A stretch of DNA of 55,946 bases from Stemphylium vesicarium (taxonomy: Eukaryota > Ascomycota > Dothideomycetes > Pleosporales > Pleosporaceae): positions 1 through 55,946 of the forward strand of contig QXCR01000173.1 of assembly GCA_004380135.1 (NCBI GenBank), given 5' to 3'. Within the stretch, counting starts at the first letter, position 1. Each line of letters opens with the position of its first letter. Position numbers and translations under genes: made by a program. Shown piece by piece: positions 31,882 through 43,744 of the stretch. Below the pieces are notes generated by a model that worked only from the letters and a program-made list of their open reading frames with translations, was not told the DNA's origin and made no database searches.

Positions 31882-34800
31882 TGCTAGCTCCAGCAAGCTA
31901 CGCAAGAGTTACGAGGTCGCTACGCTGACACCGGATGCCACGATAGCCGTTGCATGCTAGGAGAACGCCAACCGTTTTTGAGCCCAAACTGCATAGTTCA
32001 CTGGAACAAATCAAGCCGTGGCGTGACGCGTCTCGGGAGCCACATAGAGGCTTCGGAAGCTATTCCGGATTACAAAGCTTCAGGAGACAGGTTCTCATGC
32101 AGTTTGCAAGCCACCCAACACTAGTGCGGGGATTTACTTTCCCACTAGGCTAAACGGTTTCCAATATGTTGATAGCGCGCTCTGTGATGCGAAGGCGGCC
32201 AGGGTCATGTCGAAGTCGCAGGAGGTGTGTGCTGGAACATATGCCGGTACAGTTTGGGGATCTGCAACAGAAGATGGTGTCGGCGCACCCTGCGACAGTT
32301 CGAAAGCCGCGGTCTTACGGATAATCTGCCACCAATGACAGAGCGTCTGTAGATCTTTTATAAGTCGGTATGGGCTGCATTTTCGCATCAGCGCCCAATC
32401 ACGCCCCGGCTGATCGACGGGTGTGGTACGCGGTCTTTGTACCTTGCATTTGTATCTCAAATCTCCGCATGATCCGGGAGAGGTCGTTATCGACAAGACG
32501 GCCTTGGTGAGCGAGAGCGAAATTGTATATGCCGCTGTGGTCTTCTTTCACTGTACTGGACGGCTAAATAAAACCTTGTTACAAAAGGCCAGGCTCGGTT
32601 GATTGTCACACATTATACCATCCTCAGCGTTGAGCTTGTCAGCTCAACTTAAAGCATATGCGAAACCTAGGCTTGTTCTAATTCAAGCGCAATTGATTAC
32701 CTGCCACCACTAACGGTGGGTGGTGGCTCTTCTCGTCTGAACACTAGAAAAAAACTTCTGGCAGAAGGCAGTGCATGTACGGAGTGAGTCGACAATGATT
32801 ACACGAGCGAGGGCTGGACTGCTCCAAGATGGATTGTCAAGCGGGACGAATGGAATTCGGCAACTACCGCCATGGCAGCCTGTGGAGCATGGTCTAGCAG
32901 CATCCGTAAATGTATTGCCCTCACGCCATGCCTGTCGCTGTGCAAGCGTACCGTGTAGACGCGCCTGACCCGGCTAGCACGACGCATCTCGGACGCAGAT
33001 CCTTTTGTAGTAAGTGGGCAAGGAAGAACCCTCAACAACATGCAGGACATGTGTGCTATCATCGGCAAGAGGCTCAGTAGCCGCGACAGCGCGAAGGAAG
33101 TAGACAAGACACGGATTTCGTCAAGAGGCGGGGCAGACCCATTTCTTATTGTCGATACTGACCAGGCGCTCGCCAATGTTGACGTATGGGCTGTGATGTT
33201 CGACGGGTCGGATGCTCATATACAGGCCGAGTGGGGCATGCTGTGCCTCTTACGAATCCACATGATTAGTTTGAGCAGCTTCCGTATAGGAATGCTGCCC
33301 GATGCTAGACCTGCTGTCAACGGTTTGTAGAGTAGGCGGAGGAATTGAAGGAAAGGGCCGCTGTCACAAGCGCACCGTGGTATAGCGCAGTCTAAGGTAG
33401 TGCTTCGCGCGTGGTAAGCGCAACCGAGAGATGGCATCCTGGAGATCATCGCCGGGCTGACCTGGACGTGATCCGATTCACACAGCATCCTTCGAGGCCA
33501 TTGCGTGAATCAAGGTGGGCAAGGTCAGCCCATGACGCGCCCTGCTTCAGCTCCCCACAGTGCAGCCATGTGTCCATGTGTGGTGAAGAAAAGGTCAGAT
33601 TGCCGAAAAAATGCCGGACCGCATTGGTCAGATGAGGCTGCTGTGATGCGCGTAGCGGCCATGGGAACAAGCCACATGCAGTGCCGAAAGGCAAGCGACT
33701 AGCACCCTAATCTCCAAGCCGCGAGCTGCAGCAGCCCAAACGCGGAGGCCGAGGGATGTGTCGAAACAGGGCTTGGTTCGTGTGGTCGGTGGCTCTGCAC
33801 TGAAGCGCGCGACATGGCTGTTGCAGGTATACGACGTGCGTTGCTTCTGCGCGCAAAATCTGCGATGGCGTAGGCGTAGGCTTAGGCGGTGCGTCTCGCA
33901 AAACGAAACAGGCCGCGTTGCTTTTGGATCATCGACGGCGCGTCTGCGTTGTGGAGTTCCTGGTTGCACAGGTCGATCAGGTTGAAGCGGGCCGAAAGGC
34001 TAGAGCGCTTCGGGCAAGGCGTTGACAGCTACCCCTGCGGCCGTTGGAGAGACGTAGAACAAGAAATTTGACAGGCTACACAGCATGCGCCGAACAGGGC
34101 TTGTATCTCGATGGTGATGCGCAGCAGGATGCATTCAGCCTTCTGGTAGCGCATATGATCATACTGCGCTTCAGGTGACATTGGTGCCGTCGTTGTAATG
34201 TGGAGACGGACACCCGGTAATCACATCTGATGGGCAGTCGGCCAATTGCCCCTTCACTGTCGCCTTTTTTTGAACCGACGCTGACATTGCGATGCCCGCT
34301 TGGCGGGCGCATAGTTTGTTGCTTATTTGCAATTGTGCTGCTCATTTGGTTTGGAACTATGGATGTCGACGGATGTGAGAAACATGCCATGTTGCTCTCA
34401 CGTCGCGAATCATGGGCCATGGTCGCCGTCTGTGTGCGAAAGCTTGCCATTTCCAATTCGGGACCCGCCAATTCACAGGTGCTCGGTGCGAGATTCACGG
34501 ATGCTGTCATGACATTTCACTTGACCTCACCGGCGGCGGTGTCGCTGGCCTTGCGGTGGGTATGTGATATGCAAGGGCGGCCCTTATTATTGCGTCCAAT
34601 GTTGCACCCGTGTCTGCCCCAGAAAACTGGAGGCAACAACGCACGACAAGTCTGATGGAGCTGGCGAAGGAACAATTCAAGGGCAGAGGCCGTTGAGGCG
34701 ACAAGGGTGCCATGTGCCAATGGCGTGCATTCGCGACAGGAACAAGGGTGACTTTTCTCGGAAGCCCGGCCAGGGCGCGTCTGGTGATTGAGTTACAACT

Positions 34801-36303
34801 GCTGCTTGAATTGACGCTTGAGTCAGAAGGCACAAACAGTCTCGGAACTCTGGTCGCCAACGACGATTAGTTGGGGGATGTCTGCAATTGGCGTGACAGG
34901 CGAGGCTGCAGTCGTCCACCTGCCAAGGCGGTGCAACTAGTAATGCGACGGACGGCATGGTGCAGTATTGAGGATCAATTCAGCAGCAGAGGTTGTACGA
35001 GTAGGTCCCAGACGAAAGAGTCAGCCCTGTGGTCTGATACGCAACAACGGTGCGTGACAGGAGTGGGTGGGCTGTTTTCCGATGTCCTCCAAGAAGAAGC
35101 TATTCGTGAGCTAGAGGGAGATAGCGTTTGCAAGCGGGTTAGTGTTGGGGGGGCCCACGGTCGCGGCTGTTTGGTGTTTGTATGTAGCTTCCCACGCAGA
35201 GCCGGGCAGCAGCCATGTGACGACTGACGAGGGCAAAGTCATTAAATGTGCCATGATTTCAGATGTGCAGTGCAGTGCAGAGCAGTGCAAGTGTCGGCGA
35301 GCGAACAACGGACAGCGGCTAGCGCACCGGCTCTTTCCTGGCAACGTGTCGCTTGACTCTGCGGAGACGCTGGGCAATCCATGGGTTGGGGAGGGGGGTG
35401 CGAGAGCGAGAACGGGCTGCTCGATGGCGGCGCGGATGTGAAGGATGATGGTGAGGAGAAACGGCGTGGGGCGTGATTGGAGGTCCGCGATGCAGCAGTG
35501 CGTCGGTCGTCCAGGCACGGCGATTGGGCCAAAGGCGCCTGCCCGGTCACAGCTATGGCGGTGGATAGGAGGCGGGATCACCCTGGCTGATGCGATGCTG
35601 GCTGCAGCTAGGCGTCAAGGCTAGCAGCTCCGCGTATGTATGTCCTTGTCTTTCCGCACGGAGCCAACGGCTGTACAAGACTGTCGCGCCTCGTTGCAAA
35701 CGGGAGCGAAAGCAATCTAACAATCTTTCGAGGGTTACCGTCAGGCTGGCACGCTGCAATGCCTCTGTTATAAAACTCTCTTCGCTGCCCGCCGCCTCCC
35801 TTTTGGACGCTCCGACCAATTCCTCACCCACCTAACTAGCACATATCTGCTCGGGGTACACTACTACTTGCCTACCACCTGTCTAGCCATCGTGCTGCTG
35901 CCACTGTTGCTGCTCCCGCTATTACTTGTACTATTGCTCCCCCGTCTCTTCCGCGACCAGACACGCAAGTAGCATCTTGAAGTGTGCATATTCGCTTGCT
36001 TGCCTGCTTGCCTGCTTGCTCGCCATACTCGTTCTTCTTCTTCTCTTCTTCCCCGAGACTACCAGACCTCTCCCGTCGAGCTGTGCTCCGCATCGCTATC
36101 TCCGTCTCAATCCCCGTCTCAAGCTGCCACAACAGCAGTCTGCGCCAGAGGAAAGAGCTCCCCGCGGGCCCGCCAATCAGCGCCTACCAACTCGCACCCC
36201 GCCTTCCTGCTGTCCGTACGCAGCGTCGCCCTCCCACGCCGTCACAGAAGGCGCTTCCCCCGCCGTACGACCGCGCTTTCCCTGTTCGCCTACCCCCACC
36301 AAC

Positions 36304-36450
36304 ATGTGCACCAAGGTCGTACACAAATATGGCTGCGGCCATGAGATTGCGGAGAAAGCTCCATGCGCGACTTCAAGAACAGCGCCCTGTGGAGTCTGCA
36401 ACACCAAGACGGTCAAGCATGACGAGAAGTGTGATAGATGCGACCATTGA
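36304..36450 (+). CDS. 48-residue cysteine-rich protein, probably zinc-binding, function unknown
   Basis: A short frame from ATG 36304 to TGA 36450 encodes a hydrophilic protein with seven Cys (residues 2, 11, 21, 29, 32, 43, 46) and His at 7, 13 and 39. The arrangement Y-x-CGHE ... PC ... C-x2-C ... C-x2-C looks like a small metal-binding fold and resembles tiny Cys/His proteins found across Pezizomycotina. There is no signal peptide, so it is not an effector of the secreted type. The long C/T-rich leader directly before the ATG (CACCAACATG, good context) supports expression. The frame is open further upstream, but that part is low-complexity leader sequence. Family is unnamed as far as I know. 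Confidence 0.68.
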   Translation: MCTKVVHKYGCGHEIAEKAPCATSRTAPCGVCNTKTVKHDEKCDRCDH

Positions 36451-38521
36451 CCGGTACGGCCTTCCTCCCCCAAACTCTGCGCGTCACACCTTGTCTGACA
36501 AGTCCTCTTCTAGTGTGCTACCGTCGAATTACCTGCACGATACCCCCTCATGCCCAGCCAGTCGCATGCTACGGACTTTCGCCGTTGCCGCACCATCTTC
36601 GTCCGAGCGTTTTACTGCTCATCTTTCGCGTCTTGACGCACACTCACCACCTACCCTGAGGCTCTAGTCTCTTCCCCAGGCTGCATTTCACGGAGTCACG
36701 GAATCAAAAAAAGTAATGGCGTTCCTACCGGCATTGGGACTTATTTGGACTGTGGCATCACAAAGTCCGGCGTTTTGGGATACAGGCTGGTGTTGCGAGA
36801 CACTTTCTTACTTGTACCACTTCACAGCCTTTTTTCTTTCTTCACTACATGGATACCACGCTTTCCTAATATGGTCGCGCGATGCGACGACGCTGAGCCT
36901 GACAGCTTTTTCCTTCTTACCTTGTCATTGCTATCACTATATTATTGTCTGCGGCCTCTGGCACTTCTCCTAGCCTTTACGTGAGGGAGGAAACCCAGTA
37001 TACGAGCAAGTCAATCAATGCGCAGGCACCCGGAATGGCGGCCCCTTCTTGAATCGGGCAGCCCTAATTCATCTGTTGAGCTCATATTTGCACTGCGCGA
37101 CTTCCGCGCACCTCGAGACCAATTGAACAACCAATCACCCAAGGCTGATCTGCAACACAGTATTACGCAGAAGCAGCCATATGCACTGCCGTTTTTCGCC
37201 AATCGCCCTAGTTTACACCCTCTAGCGACGGCCAGGAGGCTTCGGCGAGTCACGCAGGCATGCGCCTCATTCGCTCGTTATATTAGCTTTCAGCAACTTG
37301 TATAACAGCCTTGCGCTAAACTCCAGGTAGCCCAACGTATGCGGTCAAGGCATTCGCTATTCTGGGATTGCGATAGGATACGACAAGTCAGACACAGGTT
37401 TTGTCATGCAGCACATGCTAGGATCTAGCCTCGGGCGTAACCCTCGACCTGGAAATGAGAGCAATATGGCATGATGCTGGGAGCATACGAGTCTTACCGC
37501 ACATCCGATCCTTCGAGGGACGGGCCGTGGCATGTCGACGACCATTGTCACCTCTGCTTCTGTCATGAACAGCAAGCAGACATCTGTAATACAACACAGT
37601 CAAGCCACGCTGTAGATTAAATCCGAGCGAACATGGCAGGCTGATGCCATGACCTTCCGCGTGATGAGGCCTCAAAGCCGCGGCCTATGCGAGACTGTGC
37701 CCCGATCGCCAAATAGCCGAGTAGGAGAGGTATATGAGCAGCTGATATAGGTCGAGCGGCGCATTGGCTCACCTGCAGCCAACCGGGTACCGGTTCTTCT
37801 AGAAGACATTCAGGCTGACTACCATAGCGGTTCACCCCAAACATGAGCCACACGCGGCGCCAGCAAGTCTTGCCATCACACGCATTCAAGGATTATTGTG
37901 ACGCATCCTTCACCCTCGCCACAATCCCTAGCAGCTAGTGACCCGCAATTCTCGCGTGAAAGACACTTGAGAAGGTTGCTTGCTTCCTTGGTTCGCGTCA
38001 TAAGTCTTAATTTAATGTCCCGTGCCAGATACTCAACGTCAACCCTGTTCTCGTCCCTGTCACTATTGCTTCATCCCTTGCTCTTTGTTCTTGAGGAACA
38101 TCACATGGACGATCTGCAGCATGGGGGCGTCGACACGAGCACGTGCAACCATGCAATGCGGCTCCTTCGGTTTATGAGCCCGCATCCAGTTGTTGTTTTG
38201 GAAGCAGTCACTGTTCCCACCTTTGGTAGGTGTCACTGAATAGGATCGGCGCGTGCGGCTCTCGCTGCCGACTATTGAGTCAAGTCGACACGGGGCTGTA
38301 TCGAAAAGCAGGGTGTTGATGCAGAAGTCACTGCCTCGTCACATCCGAGGGTTTCGTGAAGAGATGAGAGGCGCAAGCGACGACTCAGTGTACAGGCTGC
38401 TGAGTGGCCCGTTAGCTCGGCGTCATCGTTTGTGCGCCCGGCCCGGGTGGTCGCTTCCACATCCGGTATTCGTAGCCGCGGTTTTCTGTCGTCAACCCAC
38501 CCCAACATCCAATCTCCAGCT
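36451..38521. other. Intergenic region between small Cys-rich gene and MDM12
   Basis: About 2 kb. A T-rich stretch at 36710-36980 gives a chance hydrophobic frame and is probably 3' untranslated sequence. The rest holds no supported gene; the last few hundred bases should contain the MDM12 promoter. Confidence 0.5.
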
Positions 38522-39820
38522 ATGTCGATTGATATCAACTGGGACACCATCACGGGCGGCGCAGAGGGCTCCACACGCGCAGAGAAAATCCGCGCCTTTA
38601 TCCATGACCGCTTCCAGCAGGTGACGCTGCCGCGCTTCATCCGCTCAGTCCACGTGCACTCATTCGACTTCGGCAGCGTGCCGCCGGAGATTGAGATCAA
38701 AGACATCTGCGACCCACTGCCAGACTTTTACGAGGATGATGAGGATTATTCGGACGAACAAGGGAGCGAGTCTAAGGAGGACGAAGCCTCGCAAGCCGAC
38801 AACAAGTTACGCGAGTCGAGCGACCCTTCTAGTCGTCCACCAAAGGATGACCACTTGAAAGAAAGAGGCCGAGGAATGGCAGACCTAGATGGTCTCCACC
38901 CTGATCACGCCCGAGTACGCCCTGTTCAACCTCGTACTAGGCCGACTACCAAACGTGGCTCATTGGCTCCCAACGAGATAGGCAGTCCATTCTTCCCCGG
39001 AGCACTCACGCCAGGCATCCCCGGTGGCACCTCCAACATGAACTACTTTCATCTTCCTCTCAGTGCAGGTCTTTCTGGTGCCACGACGCCTCTCGCTGCC
39101 GTAGCCGGCGCACAATTGCACTCCTGGCTTGACAACCCTCATGGCCGGCCAGCGACCCCAACCAACATGCGTCTTCGGCACGCTGCATCTATCAACTCAC
39201 TAACACTCACACCGCAATCCCACCCAGACCCCAGCTCACGGCCTTCTTCACGACATCAACATGACGATTATACTGGGTCGGACGACAGTGCTTCTCAGCA
39301 TAGCTATGCCCGAACACCTTCGGCGTCTCCTCATCGCATGCATGAGAAGAGCCCTGATGACATTCAGGTTGTGACCCATGTGCAATACTCCGGAGATATC
39401 AAAATGTCCTTGACTGCAGAAATCTTACTAGACTACCCAATGCCAAGTTTCGTTGGTATCCCTCTCAAGCTAAACATAACGGGACTTACTTTCGACGGCG
39501 TCGCTATCCTTGCATACATCAAGAAGCGGGCTCATTTCTGCTTCTTGTCGCCCGACGACGCAGACGCTTTGGTCGGCGGGGATACGGGCTTCAACGGCCT
39601 GCAGACAGACTCACAGGGCCAAAATCCACGCCCCGTGCAGCGACCCAAGATTGGGGGACTACTTGAACATATCAAAGTTGAAAGCGAAATCGGCGGCCAG
39701 GGTAGTGGCAAACAGGTCCTCAAGAACGTCGGCAAAGTAGAGTCCTTTGTGTTGGAACAGGTCAGACGCATATTCGAGGACGAGTTCGTATACCCAAGCT
39801 TTTGGACCTTCCTTGTCTAG
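38522..39820 (+). CDS. mdm12: Mdm12, ERMES complex subunit (SMP-domain lipid transfer protein)
   Basis: An intronless frame of 432 codons starting MSIDINWDTIT, the canonical Mdm12 N-terminus; an ATG 90 bases upstream is in frame but would add a non-conserved leader. The SMP (TULIP-like) domain is split, as is typical: an N-terminal part (IRAFIHDRFQQVTLPRFIRSVHV, FDFGSVPPEIEIKDICDPLPDFY), then a long disordered acidic and Ser/Pro-rich insert (about residues 75-290), then the C-terminal part (DIQVVTHVQYSGDIKMSLTAEI, VGIPLKLNITGLTFDG, KIGGLLEHIKVESEIG, VEQVRRIFEDEFVYPSFWTFLV-like end). Mdm12 links Mmm1 in the ER to Mdm10/Mdm34 in the mitochondrial outer membrane and moves phospholipids between them. 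Confidence 0.96.
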   Translation: MSIDINWDTITGGAEGSTRAEKIRAFIHDRFQQVTLPRFIRSVHVHSFDFGSVPPEIEIKDICDPLPDFYEDDEDYSDEQGSESKEDEASQADNKLRESSDPSSRPPKDDHLKERGRGMADLDGLHPDHARVRPVQPRTRPTTKRGSLAPNEIGSPFFPGALTPGIPGGTSNMNYFHLPLSAGLSGATTPLAAVAGAQLHSWLDNPHGRPATPTNMRLRHAASINSLTLTPQSHPDPSSRPSSRHQHDDYTGSDDSASQHSYARTPSASPHRMHEKSPDDIQVVTHVQYSGDIKMSLTAEILLDYPMPSFVGIPLKLNITGLTFDGVAILAYIKKRAHFCFLSPDDADALVGGDTGFNGLQTDSQGQNPRPVQRPKIGGLLEHIKVESEIGGQGSGKQVLKNVGKVESFVLEQVRRIFEDEFVYPSFWTFLV

Positions 39821-42800
39821 GGTCACCAAGGAGTGCCCGTACGATAGCAGATTCATCTGAATTCTACTATAGAAACGACTATCGAAATGCTTCTACTATG
39901 ACACAGCATTGCGGTAGTCCCGGGCGGCAGACTACATCGCTCAGAATACACAGAGAATCACTCAGGCACGACGAATAGCGCTTTTTCCATTGCGGAGTTT
40001 TCCACACGGCTGCTTGCATGCATACGCGCGTTTTGGGGGTTACACGACGCGCTCATCCCCACCTCAAGCGACGGATACGCACAGTCCTAGTGCGCCACGG
40101 CAACAACTGCTCTCAGTAAGGCTCTCTCCCCTAACAAAGCGGAAGTTGCACAGAAAGTACCCCGGAACGTGGATTAGCGTCCTGTCATCGAAGGGTGTTT
40201 GCAGAAGCGAGGAAGGACAGCATTTTGACAGCTACGTTACTGACAGCGGGAGTGACAGAATCACACCATCTCGGTAGCATCCAATAAAGAGTACGGGCGA
40301 ATCCGCTGCTCATCTGCGTCTGTTGGTGCGAGTGTTACGTGCCTGTCAAAATCAAAAGTACCCGTCTAAGCATCGGGCACAAGAGGAGAGGCGAGCTCTC
40401 GTTACAGTCGTGTTCCGCCAGCTAGCGCATATATCACCATTCAACCTTCTTATCATGTGCTCTTTCGATCATCGATTTCACGTCTTGCCTGTGGTCTTCC
40501 GCAACTCCCGCCTCTTGTCGGTTGATTGGGCTCTAGCTGAGATCCATGAGTAGATTCGGAAAGCGTGCAGCGGAGTACGCGTTCAAAGGCCACTCACCGG
40601 TGAACAATCTCGGCCATTGGCTCCCTCGTGATGCGAGTACACGACACATCAACCCCCCCAACAGGCCTTTCCAGCGCATTCATATCTCTTTACATGTCAC
40701 AGTGACCAACCACAGCTAGGGTATCTCGGTGGCCAATCGAAATTTGCCAGCAACCTTGTGCATGATTGCGCGATACGACTAACCTCCAGATGCGCGATAC
40801 GCCTTCATCAAACACGAGGGTAAAAAGGAGTAGCATCTCATCTGCGACCATTCTCAACACATTGGATCTATTCCTAGACGCGTCTGCCATAGAGTTTCAA
40901 GACCCTTGGGCGCAACCATGGCTCAATCTCACCGGGCAATATCGCTGCCACTGCGGTTATTGGCACATATAGGTTGCTAGGGGTATAGTACCGGTCTAGG
41001 CCGGCATCACTGCGGCGCGTTTGATGTCGTGCATGGTATCTTGACGCACCTGGATACTTACTTTTTGGCGATCATGCATTAAGATGCTCGCTGGGGTACA
41101 TGGGGGGAGGGGAGGGGAGTGCATCTGCAGCGCTATTGTCATGGGTTGAGCAAGAATGCACAGGTGGTACAAAGACCCTCAGAAGCGGGAAAGCGCGATA
41201 CGAAACCAGCCCTGATCGACTTCAGCCCAACGAACGACTAGGTGAGCAACGGCATCATCCATCGCCAACCTCATCGCGACAACAATTTGATCGGCATATG
41301 GAAGATGATCGTTTCCGCCGCGGTCCGATCTAGACAAAGGTCCAAAACCACATGGCAGTAAGCCGGCGAAATACAATGCAGCAGCCTTCTCTCTGCAAGG
41401 CTCCCAAAAGATGCAAAAATGATTGAAAATCTTTCGTCTTGTTCTTACATATCACCGTACACCGTACAGCCGCTTATACCACTTAGCTCACGACATTCTA
41501 CTCGCCCCGACGTTCGGCCAAAGTTTAATCTCTCTTTCTTTCTCGCCGTGCCAACCGTCTGTTGCAGACACCTCGCCTTTTTCTCACTCATCAACGAGAA
41601 ATCAGACCACATTGACATGTCCCATGTTGCAGATTAAAAGAACAACATCAAAGCTGCAAATCTAACCCAGAAATGCGAGGGGTGCGTTTCCCCACACGTA
41701 AGAGTGGAGCTAGCAAGATTGGCGAGGGCGTCAGGCAGAGAGATGCGCCAAAGTGAGAGATTTGGTCAGCCGAGGCTACCCCGGCCGCCGGCTTCGGATC
41801 ATTTACTGGGATATGTTCCGGTCCTTGCTGCGAAGGCGAGTCTAGTCGCTTGTCTTGCGGGAAACCTTACTGCAGGGTAAGGTGAGGGGTTTTTCCTCTG
41901 TAGATGTAGCGGTGAGTGAAGATGGGTTGAGGTTTGGTGTTGAACGTGGCTGGTAGGGGTCCGGGATGTGTGCGTGGATGGAAGGCGCTTTGACGGTGTT
42001 GGTATGGATGACGTAGACACGTCTACACCGCGACTTTTTCCACCTGGGGCTTGTGTATGCGCCATCGCACATTGCTCATTGCTGCGACATGGCCCGGCTT
42101 GTGACTGTGATCTATTGTTCACTACCAGAAGCGACTACATTGTGCTAACTCGCAGCTGTATCACGGTAGTATCATCCGCGCTTTCGAACCGTCTGGCACA
42201 GCCGTCGGCAAAGTACGGGACAGCGGGCTGATGAGCAGCAAACGATCGCGTAAACAGGCCATGATGGGTAACATCGGACTTCTCAGAAGGGCTGAAAGGT
42301 AAGAGCGTGATATAGCACAGCTGTCATGCTGGAAGAAAGAGACGCCTTCGTCCTCCGTGAGACGTTCATATCATATGAAGCTCATGTCCTCGACCATATC
42401 CCTTACATTACGACCGCATAGATGATTCTTGGGTGCAGCAAGTGCGATACACTCAGCAAGCACAAATCCCCTTGCTACCGGTCGCAACGTTTGCGATGCA
42501 AGTTTCGGTACGAGCGCCTTCACGATCGAATCACTCTTTCGTAAGTTTTTAAGCTATATTGGACGCGAAATCACGTGTAAGAATCATCAGCACCTGGTAT
42601 GAAGATGAGGAAGAGCTTTTGGGAGAAGGCGTCGTCGAGCCGAAGGTAGTGGTCGACCCTAAGGGCGCGTTCGATATCCGAAAACAGCGTGTTTGGGGCC
42701 AACAAGAGAGGGAACTCAAAGCTTGGCCGTTGTGTATCAGGATGCTGAAGTTGGTGGCAAAGATGGTGAGTTTGTGGGTTTCGGGGTATGCGGTGGTTCT

Positions 42801-43744
42801 GAGCTTTCTGCGTTCTCTTGTTGGTGTCAACGTTATACCAAGGCTTTCAACACACATCGCGCATCGTACGCAACCCTACCCTTTCAATGTCGACAGGGCT
42901 TCTGCGCTTCCTTCCAGTCAGCCAGCGGCTGGGGTGCAGCACCTGACAACTGCAAATTGTCTTGCCAGAGTTGGGATCAGAGTTGCGCTCCGTCTTGTTA
43001 ATCTCACTTGCAGCAGGCAAAGCAGCGCAAACCTCCCACCGCCTGTATAGGTAGCATTCGCCCGTACCTCGTCGGTAATACTCAAGTAATGGTAAGAGTA
43101 GTAGGGGTCGAGCAACCGGTCAAGAAGAAGCAACTTAACAATTTGATTCCGATGCTTATCGTAGTACCAATTTGGGGGGCATTGAACAATTGCGGTCGAT
43201 TGCGGTCGATTGCAATGGACTATGTACCACTACATATTCTGATCATGGCTCACAGCATATGAGTGAGGGAAGTTGTGCGATTTTGGAGGGGCTATTGGCC
43301 CCCAACATCAGCTGACAGTGCGAGGTCACTCAACCCCAATGTTAGATGATAGATTTCGCCTCCCTCTCCGGCTCTGGCAATCTCATCCTACATGTCGCAA
43401 CAACTGCGGAGCTGTCATCTCGATAGACTCCTTGATTACGCCCTCTCTTCTCTCCCAACAACGGCTCTGATTTCTCTGCCCAAGTTCATGCCTTGGCCTA
43501 GGTGATGATTGTTAGAACTCGCTTCGACTTTTCTCACTCAGCCTCGCCACCAACAGCTGCATGCCAAGCTTCAGCCTTGTGCCCCCCTTCCATTGTTACC
43601 CATCTGGCCTCTTAGCTCGGAACCCGAAACTGGGATATATATATGCCTTGCTCACCGAGATGACACTCCCTTCAAGCCTCCCCAAACTTTGGGAACGGAA
43701 AATGTCTTCCTCCCATATTCCATCGGAGCATTCGCCGTCTCAAA
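39821..43744. other. Gene-poor region between MDM12 and membrane-protein pseudogene
   Basis: Nearly 4 kb. Apart from the tentative spliced gene at 42422, nothing convincing: short overlapping frames, a G-rich patch at 41100-41120 and no recognisable repeat or RNA. The final 250 bases before 43745 contain a possible N-terminal frame (MSSSHIPSEHSP...) of the pseudogene. Confidence 0.5.
42422..43050 (+). CDS. Tentative spliced gene of unknown function (3' end not resolved)
   Basis: An ATG at 42422 opens 39 codons rich in Cys and basic residues (CSKCDTLSKHKSPCYRSQRLRC) that end at a GTAAGT donor (42541). A 50-base intron to a CATCAG acceptor (42590) joins in frame to a clearly different, acidic then amphipathic segment (TWYEDEEELLGEG, VVVDPKGAFDIRKQRVWG, ELKAWPLCIRMLKLVAKM) that ends at a second GTGAGT donor (42766). 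If that donor is not used the frame runs to a stop at 43050. Two good donors and phase agreement are encouraging, but I recognise no family and cannot place a third exon. It could equally be a gene remnant. Confidence 0.3.

Larger units (their letters stand above)
31139..36303. other. Long gene-poor region between catalase and the small Cys-rich gene
   Basis: More than 5 kb in which I can support no protein gene. Frames up to 120-156 codons occur on both strands (for example 32134-32496 and 35111-35581) but overlap one another, have no domains and no consistent splice structure. Base composition is not obviously AT-rich, so it does not look like a RIP-degraded transposon. From about 35830 it becomes pyrimidine-rich, with a short GCTTGCCT tandem at 35993-36024, as in leaders of well-expressed fungal genes. 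Confidence 0.55.

Noticed and set aside
32134..32496. 120-codon minus-strand frame
   Set aside because: No domain, ordinary length for chance in GC-balanced DNA, no neighbouring exon signals.
35261..35292. GCAGT-rich short repeats
   Set aside because: Only three imperfect units; not distinguishable from local low complexity.
35111..35581. 156-codon minus-strand frame in the gene-poor region
   Set aside because: Low-complexity composition, overlapping equally long frames on the other strand and no splice or start context.
36716..36984. Hydrophobic 85-codon frame after the small Cys-rich gene
   Set aside because: Arises from a T-rich stretch that is more likely 3' untranslated sequence; the two overlapping frames are equally hydrophobic.
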